64,000 bases of DNA from Candidatus Eiseniibacteriota bacterium (GTDB lineage: Bacteria; Orphanbacterota; Orphanbacteria; Orphanbacterales; Orphanbacteraceae). Position numbers and translations under genes: made by a program. Below, one piece after another: positions 8,062-17,400 of the stretch. The stretch is taken from the NCBI GenBank assembly GCA_024276995.1, contig JAJRWB010000023.1, forward strand, positions 5,066 through 69,065. The letters run 5' to 3'. The notes beneath the pieces are model-generated. The model made no database searches. It was not told the origin of the DNA and saw nothing but the letters and a program-made list of their open reading frames with translations. Position 1 is the first letter of the stretch, and each line of letters begins with the position of its first letter.

Positions 8062-8490
8062 ATGGCCAGAACCGATTTCGATGATATTACCGCCGCCTCC
8101 ATTCTCGCGGAAGGATGCTCCTTCAACGGGACGATCGACGTGAAAGGAAGCATCCGGGTGGACGGCGCCTTCGAAGGAAAGCTCCTGATCTCCGATACCC
8201 TCGTGATCGGCAGGAATGGCAGGGTGAACGCCGATGTCGAGACGGGGCGCGCCAACATCGCCGGATCACTCAAGGGCGAGATCAACGCCCGCGACGGCGT
8301 GAAGCTCCAGGCGGGATCGCGGTTCGAGGGGAATATCTTCACCAAGAACCTGATCATCGAGGAGGGTGTCTACTTCGACGGCGGTTGCTGGCGTTCGGTG
8401 GAGAGCCGGGACCGGAGGAAGAAGCCGGCCGTTCCGGGACGTGAAATGCCGGGCGTGAAGAAAGAGACGGCGCCGGCGAACGCCGGCTGA
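8062..8490 (+). CDS. Bactofilin (polymer-forming cytoskeletal protein)
   Basis: Bactofilins self-assemble into membrane-associated filaments that localise cell-wall and envelope machinery. The 142-residue protein has the typical central right-handed beta-helix (about residues 15-105). Repeating short strands carry the family signatures CSFNGTIDVKGSIRVDGAFEGKL and GEINARDGVKLQAGSRFEGNI. A basic, proline-containing disordered tail follows (RDRRKKPAVPG onward). It has its own promoter and a GGAG ribosome site. No peptidase or chromosome-partition partner is adjacent, so the specific cellular role cannot be read from context. Confidence 0.9.
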   Translation: MARTDFDDITAASILAEGCSFNGTIDVKGSIRVDGAFEGKLLISDTLVIGRNGRVNADVETGRANIAGSLKGEINARDGVKLQAGSRFEGNIFTKNLIIEEGVYFDGGCWRSVESRDRRKKPAVPGREMPGVKKETAPANAG

Positions 8491-8525
8491 GAATCGTATC
8501 GGCCCGGCGCACGGGTCGGCGCGGA

Positions 8526-9845
8526 TCAGGGGGCGGATTTCTTTCCCGCACCGTCCGGATCACGCGGCAGCGTCACGGTGAAGACGCTTCCCTTGCCCGA
8601 TTCGGATGCCACCCTTATCGATCCGTGCTGCTGCTCGACGATTTCCTTCGCCAGGGAAAGACCGATTCCCGCGCCTCCGTGGGCGCGCGTTTCCTAGCCG
8701 TCCACTTGGCGGAACGTCTCGAAGATACTCTCTTGGTCTTCTACGGGGATGCCGATCCCGTCGTCGGTGACGGAGATGGAAACACCTTCCTCCTCCACCG
8801 CGCTCGACACCACGACACGCCCTCTTCTCTTCGAGAACTTGATCGCGTTGTCGAGCAGGTTTCGCAGAACCCTCCTCGTCCGGGCGACGTCGAACCGTAT
8901 CTCCGGGAGAACCGGGTTGAGTTCCATATGGAAGCGCAGATCCTTCTCCTCGATATCATGGCGGAACTGCTCGGTCACCTCCTGGATCAGGTCGTTCAGG
9001 TTTCCCTTCTCGGGTTTGAGCGTAAGCGGGTGGTCGGAGATCTCGGACAGGTCGAGTATCTGGTCGATCAGGTCGGAGAGCTTGTCGCTTTGCTGGATGA
9101 TGTTCTGCGAGAACTCCCGGAGCTGATCGGGGGGAAGATCAGGGTAACTGAGACACTGGGCGAATCCGGTGATGCACGTGAGGGGAGTCCGCAGTTCGTG
9201 TCCCACGTTGGAGAGGAACTCGTTTTTCAGGGAATCGAGTTCCTTCAGCCGCCTGTTCGAGTCGGCGAGGGTGACGTTCACGTTACGGAGATCTTCGTAA
9301 AGCTGCACGTTGTCGATCACAATGCCCGCGAGGTCGAGAATCGACTGGAGCATTTCCGCGTCGAAGGGGGTGATCTCCTTCGAATCGATCCGGTTCCCGA
9401 GAAGGGCGATCCCCTTCAGTTCCCCTTTCGCCCGGATCGGCGCCGCGTAATGGATCCTATTCTGCTCGAGGAAGGCGATCACTTCGCTTTCGCGCTTCGG
9501 AAGGCCTTCCTGGCGTAGGGAGGCGATCCCTCCCGCCGCCTTCAGCCTTCTCGCGAATACCCCCGACGGGGCGAGGGTGAGCCTGCCGGCCACGTCGGCG
9601 TCCCGGATGCCGCGGCAAAAGACATGGAACGAATCGTTCTCCCGGTCCCGGGTGAGAAGCACGGCGCGCGACACAGAGAGGAGTCCCATCACCGTGAGGA
9701 GGACGAGTCCGTCGAGTCGCTCCACCTCCCGCACCGAAACGAGGGACCGGCTCAGTTCGAGAAGCGTCTCGAGACCGAGGATTCTCTTCCGGAGGGTGCG
9801 CGGTTCGGCGTCCTCCATCGTGCCGTACAGATCCATTCCCGCCAT
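8526..9845 (-). CDS. GAF-domain sensor histidine kinase, interrupted by an in-frame TAG
   Basis: The open part (383 codons, 9845-8694) holds a GAF-like sensor (about residues 28-175), a short coiled coil, and a HisKA domain with phospho-acceptor His216 (NEFLSNVGHELRTPL). An ATPase domain follows with N box (Asn333, LRNLLDNAIKF), G1 box (DDGIGIP) and F box (IFETFRQVDG). TAG at 8694-8696 then stops translation exactly where the conserved Ser/Thr before the G2 box normally lies. The same frame continues for 55 codons with a perfect G2 box (GGAGIGLSLAKEIVEQ) and the final strands, ending at TGA 8526-8528. Truncation would probably remove ATP binding. It follows the STAS gene by 16 bp. Confidence 0.82.
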
Positions 9846-9861
9846 CGATCGGCTCCCCGGT

Positions 9862-10251
9862 TCAGGTGGTGGCGTCGACGCTCGCGCCGAGAAGCGTCTT
9901 CATGGCGCTCTCTTTCCGGTCGCGAAGATCGAGGAATTCGAGGACGTTCAGAACGTCGAAGATCCTCCGAATCGCCTCCGGTACGCCGAGAAAGACGACG
10001 CCTCCTCCTTCTCCGTTCAACTCCTCCACCAGGGATAGGAAAATCCCGATCCCGGCGGAACCGATGAACGATACTTTCTCCAGATCGACGAGGAACCGCT
10101 TCGAACCGGCCGCTCGGCAACGCTCGATTTCGGCGAGCACCTGAGGCAGCCCCTCGGCGTCGAATCTTCCTTCCAACTCGAGAAGAGAGACGATCGGATC
10201 GTTGTGGATCGTCTCTTCCCGCAATCGCAGACCCGCTGCTTTTTCCGTCAT
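9862..10251 (-). CDS. STAS-domain anti-sigma factor antagonist (RsbV/SpoIIAA-like)
   Basis: This 129-residue single STAS domain is the antagonist of a partner-switching circuit; its phosphorylation by the upstream kinase decides whether it binds that kinase. The phosphosite block reads VSFIGSAGIGIF, where most relatives have IDSSGIG: the phosphorylatable Ser is kept but the preceding Asp is Gly. ATG at 10251 overlaps the upstream kinase stop as ATGA. The longer frame to 10497 is only an overlap with the kinase gene. The module lacks an adjacent sigma factor, so its output is elsewhere or is a protein-protein effect. Confidence 0.82.
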   Translation of the reverse strand: MTEKAAGLRLREETIHNDPIVSLLELEGRFDAEGLPQVLAEIERCRAAGSKRFLVDLEKVSFIGSAGIGIFLSLVEELNGEGGGVVFLGVPEAIRRIFDVLNVLEFLDLRDRKESAMKTLLGASVDATT

Positions 10252-10823
10252 GCCGTATCTCCTCCCCGCATTGCGAACAGTCCCGCGTCCCGGTAGCCGT
10301 TGCGCGCCAGTTCCTTCAGGATGAAGAAACGGTTCTCGCCCGACGGCAGCCGCCGGTAGCGCATACGGTTCACCGACTTCCGGATGATCTGGAGGCCGAA
10401 CCCGCGGCCCCGCCTTCTCACGTTCGGATCCCTTACGTCGGGGGGCGGGATCATCTCCGGATCGATACCCGTGCCGTGATCGATGAACGCGATACACACT
10501 CTCCGGAGTCCGAGAGAAATCCTTATCAGAATACGCGCCTCCGGATCGAATCCGTAGGCGTGCTCGATGATATTCAGGCTCGTTTCATACGCCGAGATCT
10601 CCAGTGCCTGGAGATCGACCTCGGTGAGGCCGTGGCATTCGCCGATGGTGTTGAGAAAGGCGCAGAGCGGTCCCACCGCCTCGATACGCGCCGGAATCGA
10701 GAGTTCATAGGTCGCCCCGTTCGGCTTGTCGAGTATCGTGGGAACCTCCTCTCCGTCGGGAGATCGGGGGCACGCCGCGGAACCGGCCGATGCGGCGGCG
10801 CGAGGGTCTTCCTCATCCCTCAT
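10248..10823 (-). CDS. Anti-sigma-factor serine kinase (RsbW/SpoIIAB-like HATPase)
   Basis: The 191-residue protein is a stand-alone GHKL ATPase of the RsbW type, which phosphorylates a STAS antagonist and sequesters a sigma factor or other target. The N box (LEISAYETSLNIIEHAYG), G1 box (AFIDHGTGIDPEMIPPPD) and G2 box (RGRGFGLQIIRKSV) are intact. A Ser/Ala-rich N-terminal tail of about 35 residues is unusual. The ATG at 10823 is chosen over 10841 because AAAGGA lies 6-7 bp upstream, and a GATAAT hexamer at about 10842-10847 would put the transcript start downstream of the first ATG. It overlaps the STAS gene by 4 bp. Confidence 0.84.
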   Translation of the reverse strand: MRDEEDPRAAASAGSAACPRSPDGEEVPTILDKPNGATYELSIPARIEAVGPLCAFLNTIGECHGLTEVDLQALEISAYETSLNIIEHAYGFDPEARILIRISLGLRRVCIAFIDHGTGIDPEMIPPPDVRDPNVRRRGRGFGLQIIRKSVNRMRYRRLPSGENRFFILKELARNGYRDAGLFAMRGGDTA

Positions 10824-10842
10824 GAGCGGTCCTTTCCCCATA

Positions 10843-12438
10843 TTATCGGTCTCCGGGCGACAACACTTGACCGGTGGAGGACAGCCCCGAAGCGGCCCCG
10901 TTTCGCACGGCGAGGCGCTTGAGGGCGAGCAGGGTGATGTCGTCGCTCTGCGCCATGCCGCGGGAGAATTCGCGGATCCCTTCCACGACGCTGCTCACGA
11001 TCCGTTCCGACGTCTGCTCGTAATCGGCGCGGACGATCTCGAGGAGCGAATCGATTCCGAACTCCTCCATCTCCGAATTGGTCGCCTCGTTGACGCCGTC
11101 GGTGTACTGGACGAATCCGTCGCCCGGCTCGAGAATAAGCGCTTGGTTTAGGATCTTATCGTCGAACGTCTTTCCGGCGTAGACACCCAGCGGGGGGCCG
11201 GTGGTGCGCATGAGGCTCTGCAGTCCGGAGCGGGCGCTGAAGTGGACGAGCGGATTGTGGCCGGCGCCGGCGAAGGTGAGCTTGCCGGTGGGGAGATGGA
11301 GAATGCCGTAGAACATGGTGATGAACGTCCCCCGGCGCATATTCGGGCAGAGCATCCGGTTCAGCTCGATGAGCGTTTCCGAAGGCGACGAGTAGCGCGG
11401 GCCGTGGGTGCGTAGCAGCGCGCTCGTCATCGCCATCACCACGAGGCCGGGAATCCCCTTGCCCGACACGTCCGCAACGGTGAGACCGACGTTCTCGTCG
11501 TCGAGCGGGATGAGATCGTAATAGTCTCCCCCCACCTGCATCGCCGACTGGTGGAAACCGGTCACGTCGTAACCGGGGAGGGCGAGGTTCTTCTTCGGGA
11601 GGAGTCTCTCCTCGATCTGGCGGGCGATTTCGATCTCCTTGTCGAGGCGCTCCTGTTCCACCAAGTTCTTCTGCGCTTCCTTGATCCGTTCCGTCATCCG
11701 GTTGAACTGCCACGCCAGTCGCCCCACCTCGGTGCGGCTTTTTACGCGGATCTTGTAGTCGAGGTTCCCCCGGGCGATCTCCTCCGAGCCGACGGTGAGC
11801 TTGTTGATCGGCCGGACGATGTTGGACACGAGAAAGTAGGTGACCACGAGCCCGATGACGAGGATACCGGCGAGAACTTGGACGGTGCTCATGCTCGCTT
11901 CGCGGATCACTTTCTTGATGTAGTCGTTCCGCATGCCGAGGTACGCCCGCCCGACGGTGGAGCCGTCCTGGTAGAGCACCGGCACCGACACCTCGACGAC
12001 TTCGCCGTTCGTGCGGAAGCGCTCCCCCCGGCTCTTCTGGATCAGCGTGTTCGCCTCCACCAGGCCGGGGTACTCCTTGTACGGGGTGTCCACGTCTTGC
12101 AGGTCGCTCGCACCGCGGATCGTGCCGTTCGGATCGACAATGTAGGCGTACGCCATTTCCGGGTTTTCGCTGAGAATGTCCTTGATGAGCGGCGTGAGGA
12201 CGAACTCGGGAAACTCATCGAGCAGCGGCGCGGCGCTCAGCGACGCGAGGCTCCTGCATTGCGCCAAGATCCGCCGCTCCGCTTCCTGCTCGAGGAAGCC
12301 CTTCTCCCGGGCGAGGATGATCTTCGCAGACGCCGTGGTGAGGATGGTGAGAAGGATCATCACCGACAGGGCGAAGATCAGCTGGAGACTGTAGGTCTTC
12401 CCCGGTCTTACCTGTTCGTTATCGGTCGGTGCTTCCAC
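10843..12438 (-). CDS. Membrane sensor PP2C-type serine phosphatase (RsbU/SpoIIE-like)
   Basis: The 531-residue protein dephosphorylates STAS antagonists in response to an extracytoplasmic signal. It has a transmembrane helix (about 19-42), a periplasmic sensor domain (45-185), a second helix (about 187-208) and a HAMP domain (209-262, NIVRPINKLTVGSEEIARGNL). The SpoIIE phosphatase domain follows (about 295-515). Catalytic metal residues are present in GGDYYDL, VADVSGKGIPG, GAGHNP, YTDGVNEA and SDDITLLAL. Start is GTG at 12438, overlapping the TPR gene by 20 bp; the ribosome site is weak. Together with the next two genes it forms a complete phosphatase-kinase-antagonist module. Confidence 0.88.
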   Translation of the reverse strand: MEAPTDNEQVRPGKTYSLQLIFALSVMILLTILTTASAKIILAREKGFLEQEAERRILAQCRSLASLSAAPLLDEFPEFVLTPLIKDILSENPEMAYAYIVDPNGTIRGASDLQDVDTPYKEYPGLVEANTLIQKSRGERFRTNGEVVEVSVPVLYQDGSTVGRAYLGMRNDYIKKVIREASMSTVQVLAGILVIGLVVTYFLVSNIVRPINKLTVGSEEIARGNLDYKIRVKSRTEVGRLAWQFNRMTERIKEAQKNLVEQERLDKEIEIARQIEERLLPKKNLALPGYDVTGFHQSAMQVGGDYYDLIPLDDENVGLTVADVSGKGIPGLVVMAMTSALLRTHGPRYSSPSETLIELNRMLCPNMRRGTFITMFYGILHLPTGKLTFAGAGHNPLVHFSARSGLQSLMRTTGPPLGVYAGKTFDDKILNQALILEPGDGFVQYTDGVNEATNSEMEEFGIDSLLEIVRADYEQTSERIVSSVVEGIREFSRGMAQSDDITLLALKRLAVRNGAASGLSSTGQVLSPGDR

Positions 12439-14461
12439 CTGAAAGTTCTTTCGCTTTCTCCATGGCGAGCCGGGCGCGTCTCAGGTAGGTGAGCGCCTTC
12501 TCGTCGCGGGGATCGACGGCGAGGATCTTCTCCCACTCCGTGATCGCCTCCGCGAGCTGCCCGCTCGTGTACTGCTCCATTCCGAGGAAGAGATACGCCT
12601 GCTTCAGGTACGACTCGACGTTCTCGTAGTCGGGCAGCAGACCGTAGACGAACTCGAAATAGCGAATCGCCTCGCGGTTCTTCCGCTGCCTGAACTCCTC
12701 GACGCCGGCGCGGTACATCCGCTCCGCTTCCCGCCGTTCGTCGGCGGTCACCTCCCGACGCACCGGACGCTTCTCTTCGGCCGTCTTCGCGGCGTCATTC
12801 TTCGTCGCATCTTTCGGCCTGTTCAACCGGGCGATCGCGCGTTTCAGATCGCTCCGTTGCGGGCGAAGGAGGAGCGCTTCACGGTACCGCGCCACGGCCG
12901 TCTCGCCGTCGCCCCGGTCGGCATACCACTTCCCTTCGTCCACGAGCGTTCCCACGCGCACATCGATGAGCGAATCGGTGCGCGCCAGGTATTTCCGAGC
13001 ATCGGCATTGTCCGGCTCCATCTGGAGGGCCGATTCGAAAGAGCGCGTCGCCTCGGTGAAGTTGGAGAGCGCCAGGAACTCGATCCCCTGGGTGAGATTG
13101 AGGCTTACCTCGGTATCGCGCGCCGTGTTCCGGTTGAGAAGGTCGGTGGCGTCGCTCAGGCGCGCGGCGGCGTCGGGATTGTCGGGATCGACGGCGAGGG
13201 CGGCGCTGAACTCGGCGATCGCGTCGAGAAGATTGTTCTCCCGGCGGAGGCGATCCCCCTCGGCGATGTGACGGAGCACTTTCGCGCTGTCGAGCAGGGC
13301 GAGGGCCTCGGTATTTTCTCCATCCCACAGGAGGGCCCTGTCGAACCACGACTGCGCGTCGGCGTAGGCGCCCGCCTCGAGATTCTTCTTCCCCTCCCGG
13401 ATGTGAGACCGGATCTGTTCGCGCTCGTTCCTCTCGATCTCCTCCTGGGTGCGCCGCGCGAGGGTCTCCTCCTCGATGCGCTCCCTCTCGGCGCGGAGCC
13501 TGTCGAGGCTCGATCCGAACGCCATGGTCAGCTCGATCCGGTGGGCGGCGCCCAGTTCCATCGAGCCGTACGAGTAATCGAGCGTCCCTCCGTGCAGCGC
13601 CATGCCGATGCCGCCGCCGATTTCATCCGGCCCCGCGCCGAAGCGGAAATCGATCCCCCTCGACGTGGTCAGCTCGGCGCCCATCTTCGTTCGCCCGCCG
13701 CTCCACTTTCCCTGGTCGAAGGTAAGGAGGAGCCGGAGCCTGTCGAGAAACGCCCCCCCCAGGGGAAGGGAGTACGCGACGCCGCTCCGTACGAGGGTGG
13801 GGAGGGTCTCCTCGTCGCTTTGAAGGGTCAGCCTCGGTTCTAGAACGTTCCGGATCGACAACCCGAACGAGAGGTTGCTCGTCGACCAGGCACGCCGGTC
13901 GGTTTCCGTCGGTCGATAGAGGAATCCGATGTCGGCGCCCGCGCCGGTGGCGGAGTACCCGTCGAGAGAATGGGTCTCGATCTTCAGGTTCGCTCCGAAG
14001 CGGACCGGTCCGAAGGGGGGAAGGGCGTAGCCGAGAATCCACTCGTTCTGGGAGTCGGAGAACTCGCCGAGCGCCTCGCCGGTGGCGTCGTACTTCGCGA
14101 TTCCTCCGACGCCGTAGCGGAGATTCCCGAAAGCGACGGTTCCCAGGTCGAGAAAGGGATGAACGTATCCGACGAAGGTGTAACGATTGTCGCTCACGAA
14201 AGGCGAGGTATAAAAGAACGAGACCTGTTTCATCGTCTGTCCCGCGAGGCCGGCCGGGTTCCAGGCGAGCGCCGAGGGTCCGTCGGCGAGGGCGACGTAC
14301 GCGCCGCCGAGGGAAAGGGCGCGCGCCCCCACGCCGAAGGCGAAGGGCGACTCGGTGCCCGCGCTTCCGCCGGCGAGGACGGGAGACGCGACAAGGATGA
14401 GCACGAGCGCCGCGGCGGCGGCCGCCCGGTCAGTTGAGAACGGCGATCTTGTGAATCGCAT
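12419..14461 (-). CDS. PorV/PorQ-like outer-membrane protein fused to TPR repeats
   Basis: The 680-residue protein has a signal peptide (cleavage near SPVLAGG) and an N-terminal barrel of the PorV/UPF0164 kind (about residues 30-325). Its hallmarks are GARALSLGGAYVALADGPSALAWNPAGLA and a series of FGANLKIE-type strands. A charged coiled linker (325-360) leads into at least six TPR motifs (360-670), such as FTEATRSFESALQMEPDNADA and LAEAITEWEKILAVDPRDEKAL. PorV-type proteins act in type IX-like export or lipid-anchored surface attachment. The gene overlaps the giant Ig-repeat gene by 32 bp and has a strong ribosome site (GGAGGGAGGGAAC), so it may handle that protein. Confidence 0.8.
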   Translation of the reverse strand: MRFTRSPFSTDRAAAAAALVLILVASPVLAGGSAGTESPFAFGVGARALSLGGAYVALADGPSALAWNPAGLAGQTMKQVSFFYTSPFVSDNRYTFVGYVHPFLDLGTVAFGNLRYGVGGIAKYDATGEALGEFSDSQNEWILGYALPPFGPVRFGANLKIETHSLDGYSATGAGADIGFLYRPTETDRRAWSTSNLSFGLSIRNVLEPRLTLQSDEETLPTLVRSGVAYSLPLGGAFLDRLRLLLTFDQGKWSGGRTKMGAELTTSRGIDFRFGAGPDEIGGGIGMALHGGTLDYSYGSMELGAAHRIELTMAFGSSLDRLRAERERIEEETLARRTQEEIERNEREQIRSHIREGKKNLEAGAYADAQSWFDRALLWDGENTEALALLDSAKVLRHIAEGDRLRRENNLLDAIAEFSAALAVDPDNPDAAARLSDATDLLNRNTARDTEVSLNLTQGIEFLALSNFTEATRSFESALQMEPDNADARKYLARTDSLIDVRVGTLVDEGKWYADRGDGETAVARYREALLLRPQRSDLKRAIARLNRPKDATKNDAAKTAEEKRPVRREVTADERREAERMYRAGVEEFRQRKNREAIRYFEFVYGLLPDYENVESYLKQAYLFLGMEQYTSGQLAEAITEWEKILAVDPRDEKALTYLRRARLAMEKAKELSGGSTDR

Positions 14462-17400
14462 GTTCCCTCCCTCCGTCCGGGTACTTCAGCTCCACGGCGC
14501 CGATGTATACGCCGCTGATCACCGCATTGCCGTCTCCGTTCCTTCCGTCCCACTCGATCTCCACGAGGCCCGGAGCGGGGATATCCCGTTCCAGAGTGCG
14601 CACGCTGTTTCCGAGGCCGGTGAAGATCCGCACCGTCGCCCTGCACGAGGATCGTGCATAGAAGGCGATGGTCGTCGCCCCCCGCCGGGACGAGAAGGGA
14701 TTCGGATAGTTCCTGAGGCTCTCCTCGAAGTCCTTCCCCGCGAGATGAGTGAAAAGCGACGGACTGCTCCCGGTATCGGCGAGGGAGCGCGCCACGGCGG
14801 GACCGTCCTCGGCGAGAACGATTCCTTCTTTTTCAAATGCGATGCGGAACGCCTCTGCGGAGACCGATTCGACGAGCGTGAGGTCGACGGTCACGTCGAT
14901 CGTGTCTCCCGGTGCCAATTCGAGGGCGGGGGCGAACGTGAAGCGGATCCGTTCGTTCTCCAGCGCGCCGTCGACGGTCCGTCCCGAGTCCCCGGCGGTC
15001 AGTTCCGCGCGGGAGAAGATCGTCGCGGCGTCGGCAACGGCGTCGTCGCGGTCTTCGACCGCGAAGTCGAGGCGCTCCAGGTGGAGGGCGGATTCCCCCT
15101 CTCCGCCGGCGGCGAGGAGGCGAAGCGCGGCGGCGCCGGGGAGGTCCGCTCCGCCGATGGTGGTCGGTGGAAGATCGAGGTCGGCCCAGTAGAGCAGTTC
15201 ATCGCTCTGGCGCCTGACGCGGAGCGGGGCCGACCGGAACGGGTCGCCGGCGGAGCCGTCGAGGATCACCGTCACCGGCGTCGCTTCATTCACCTCGATA
15301 ATTTCCAGGTCGCCGGGCGAGACGACGAAGGTGTAATCCCCCGGCGGCGCGCTCGATCGGATATCCACCTCGACGACGAGTTCGATCGAATCCCCGGCGG
15401 CGAGGCGGAGCGTATCGCTCCCGCCGAGGGGGATCGCCAGTGTCGCCGATCGGTCGTCGAGGGGCGCAAGCGAAGCGACGGCCGTTCCGCCGGAGAGGAC
15501 GGTGGCGCGGTCGAGAAGAGAGAGCACTTCCACCGAGTCGCCGGCGCCGTCTTCGATGTGGAAACGAAGTTCGTCTACGGAAACATCCGACCGGTCGGCG
15601 CCTTGGTCGTGGCGGACATTGAAGCGGAGCACTTCCCGGTCGGTCGTCTGGGGGAGGACGTACGACGTGTCGGTCGCCGCGCGGGAGACGACCGTGATCG
15701 AATCGGTCCGTTCCACGACGCTGGTGACGAGCGGTTCGTCGAGGGTGAGTTCGTAGCCGATGCTCATCTGTCCCGCCCCTACGGGATCAATGAAGAGGGA
15801 ATCGACGATGCCGAAGCGGACGATGCCGAAGACCGCGTCGGTCGAAACGTGGCCCGTCATCTCGATCTCCACCGTGCTGCGCGGCGGGAGGACGATCTCC
15901 GGGTCGAGATCGAAACGGAGGAGCGAGTCGGTTCGTGTCCAGGAGGCGGAGTCGAAGTGGGGAACGGCGGCGCCTCTCTGGGAGATGGTGATCGAATCGA
16001 ATGGGAATTGTTCGTCGGTGAAGACCATCGTGAGAACGCCGATGGTGATGTCCGCCGGGTTGGCGGAGTTTTGTTCGCTCGTGAGGTCGAAGTCGATGAG
16101 CGGCACGTTGTGGGCGTCCCGGTTGATCTGCGCGGGGAGGACATGGGCGACGTCGACCTGCATTCCCGTGGGCGGGTCGATGATCTCCGCGACGGCGGAG
16201 TAGACCGGATCGGCGGCGTCCCACGGGACGGCTTCTTTCGAGTTGGCATCCGTCGCGTGAAGGGCGACGGCCGGGTCGAGGATGATCCGAAAGTTCACCA
16301 CGTCGGAAATGAGGCCGACGTCGAAGAAAAGATCGAGGGAGCGCTGGCCGCCGGGCTCGAGCCTGAGGGGCTCATCGAAGAGAACGGGCACCTCCGTGTC
16401 GTCGAGGGAGTCGCCGGGCGCGCCGCCGGCGACGCGCCCGTTCTCGCGAACCATGATGCCGTCGAGAAATGCCGACGCGTCGATCGGCGCTCCTTCGCCG
16501 TTGTCGAAGCGAAGTCGCACGCCGTCGATTTCGATCGGCGCGCGGCCCGAGGCGGTATCGCCGTGGGAGAAAGTAAGCCGCATGGCGGAGATGTCGTCGT
16601 CCCCGCGGAGGATCTCGGGCGGAAAAGTCGACACCGCGTCGAGCGCCACCGCCGAAGGGGGTGTTTCGACGCGCACCTCCTCCGATTCGACCGCGAACGT
16701 CGTGTCCGCCTCGCCGTTCTCTCCCGCCCTGCCGCGGGCGGTTCCGACGAAGCGGAGCGAGCCGGCCGAGTCGGATCGCACCGTCCAGGTGAAGCGCGCG
16801 GATCCGCCCGGCGGGAGAACGGCGGCGCTGTCGAGAGAGGGAGCGGCAAGGATCGTGACCGGCACGCCGTCGGTGCCGAAGGAATCGGGACTCGCGTCGT
16901 AGAGGGTCAGCGTGTCGCCCACGTTCTCCACTTTCAACGTGACGTCGAACGACTGTCCCACCGAAACGGCGCCGGGAAGATCTTCATCGAACGATGCGAA
17001 CAGCGGCGCCGTGGTGACGACGAATTCGGCGCCGGATGAGACCGCGCCGTCGACGGGACCGTCGTTCGACGACGCGAAATCGAGCCCGCCGGAGGGAAGG
17101 CGCATCCGCACCGTGCGCGAGTCGGCCGCCGTCGCGGTCATGTCGAGCCGGATGTTGAGCCGGAGGCCTCCTTCACCGACGACAAGGCCTAGGCTCGTCC
17201 TCACCCAGGAGGCCCCGGTGAACACGAGATCGGCCACGACCGTGTCCGCACCGGGCGTGCCGGTGGTGAGAAAGACCCTGTCGATGTCCGCGCTCCCGGC
17301 GGTGCCGTCCGCGTTGTCCACTTCGATGGTGTTCAGCGTGTCGCCGGCGCAGCCGTTCGCCGGCACGGTGAAACTCATGACGAGACGATCGACGGCGCCG

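Noticed and set aside
8694-8696. Reading the TAG in the histidine kinase as a recoded amino acid (pyrrolysine or similar)
   Set aside because: TAG is used as a normal stop elsewhere in the window (for example at 827-829, 47409-47411 and 61613-61615), and no recoding element is visible.
14355-17039. 894-codon plus-strand open frame opposite the giant surface-protein gene
   Set aside because: It is Arg/Gly/Glu/Asp-rich with no domain, lies wholly antisense to a gene with clear domains, and has the composition expected from the complementary strand of GC-rich coding DNA.
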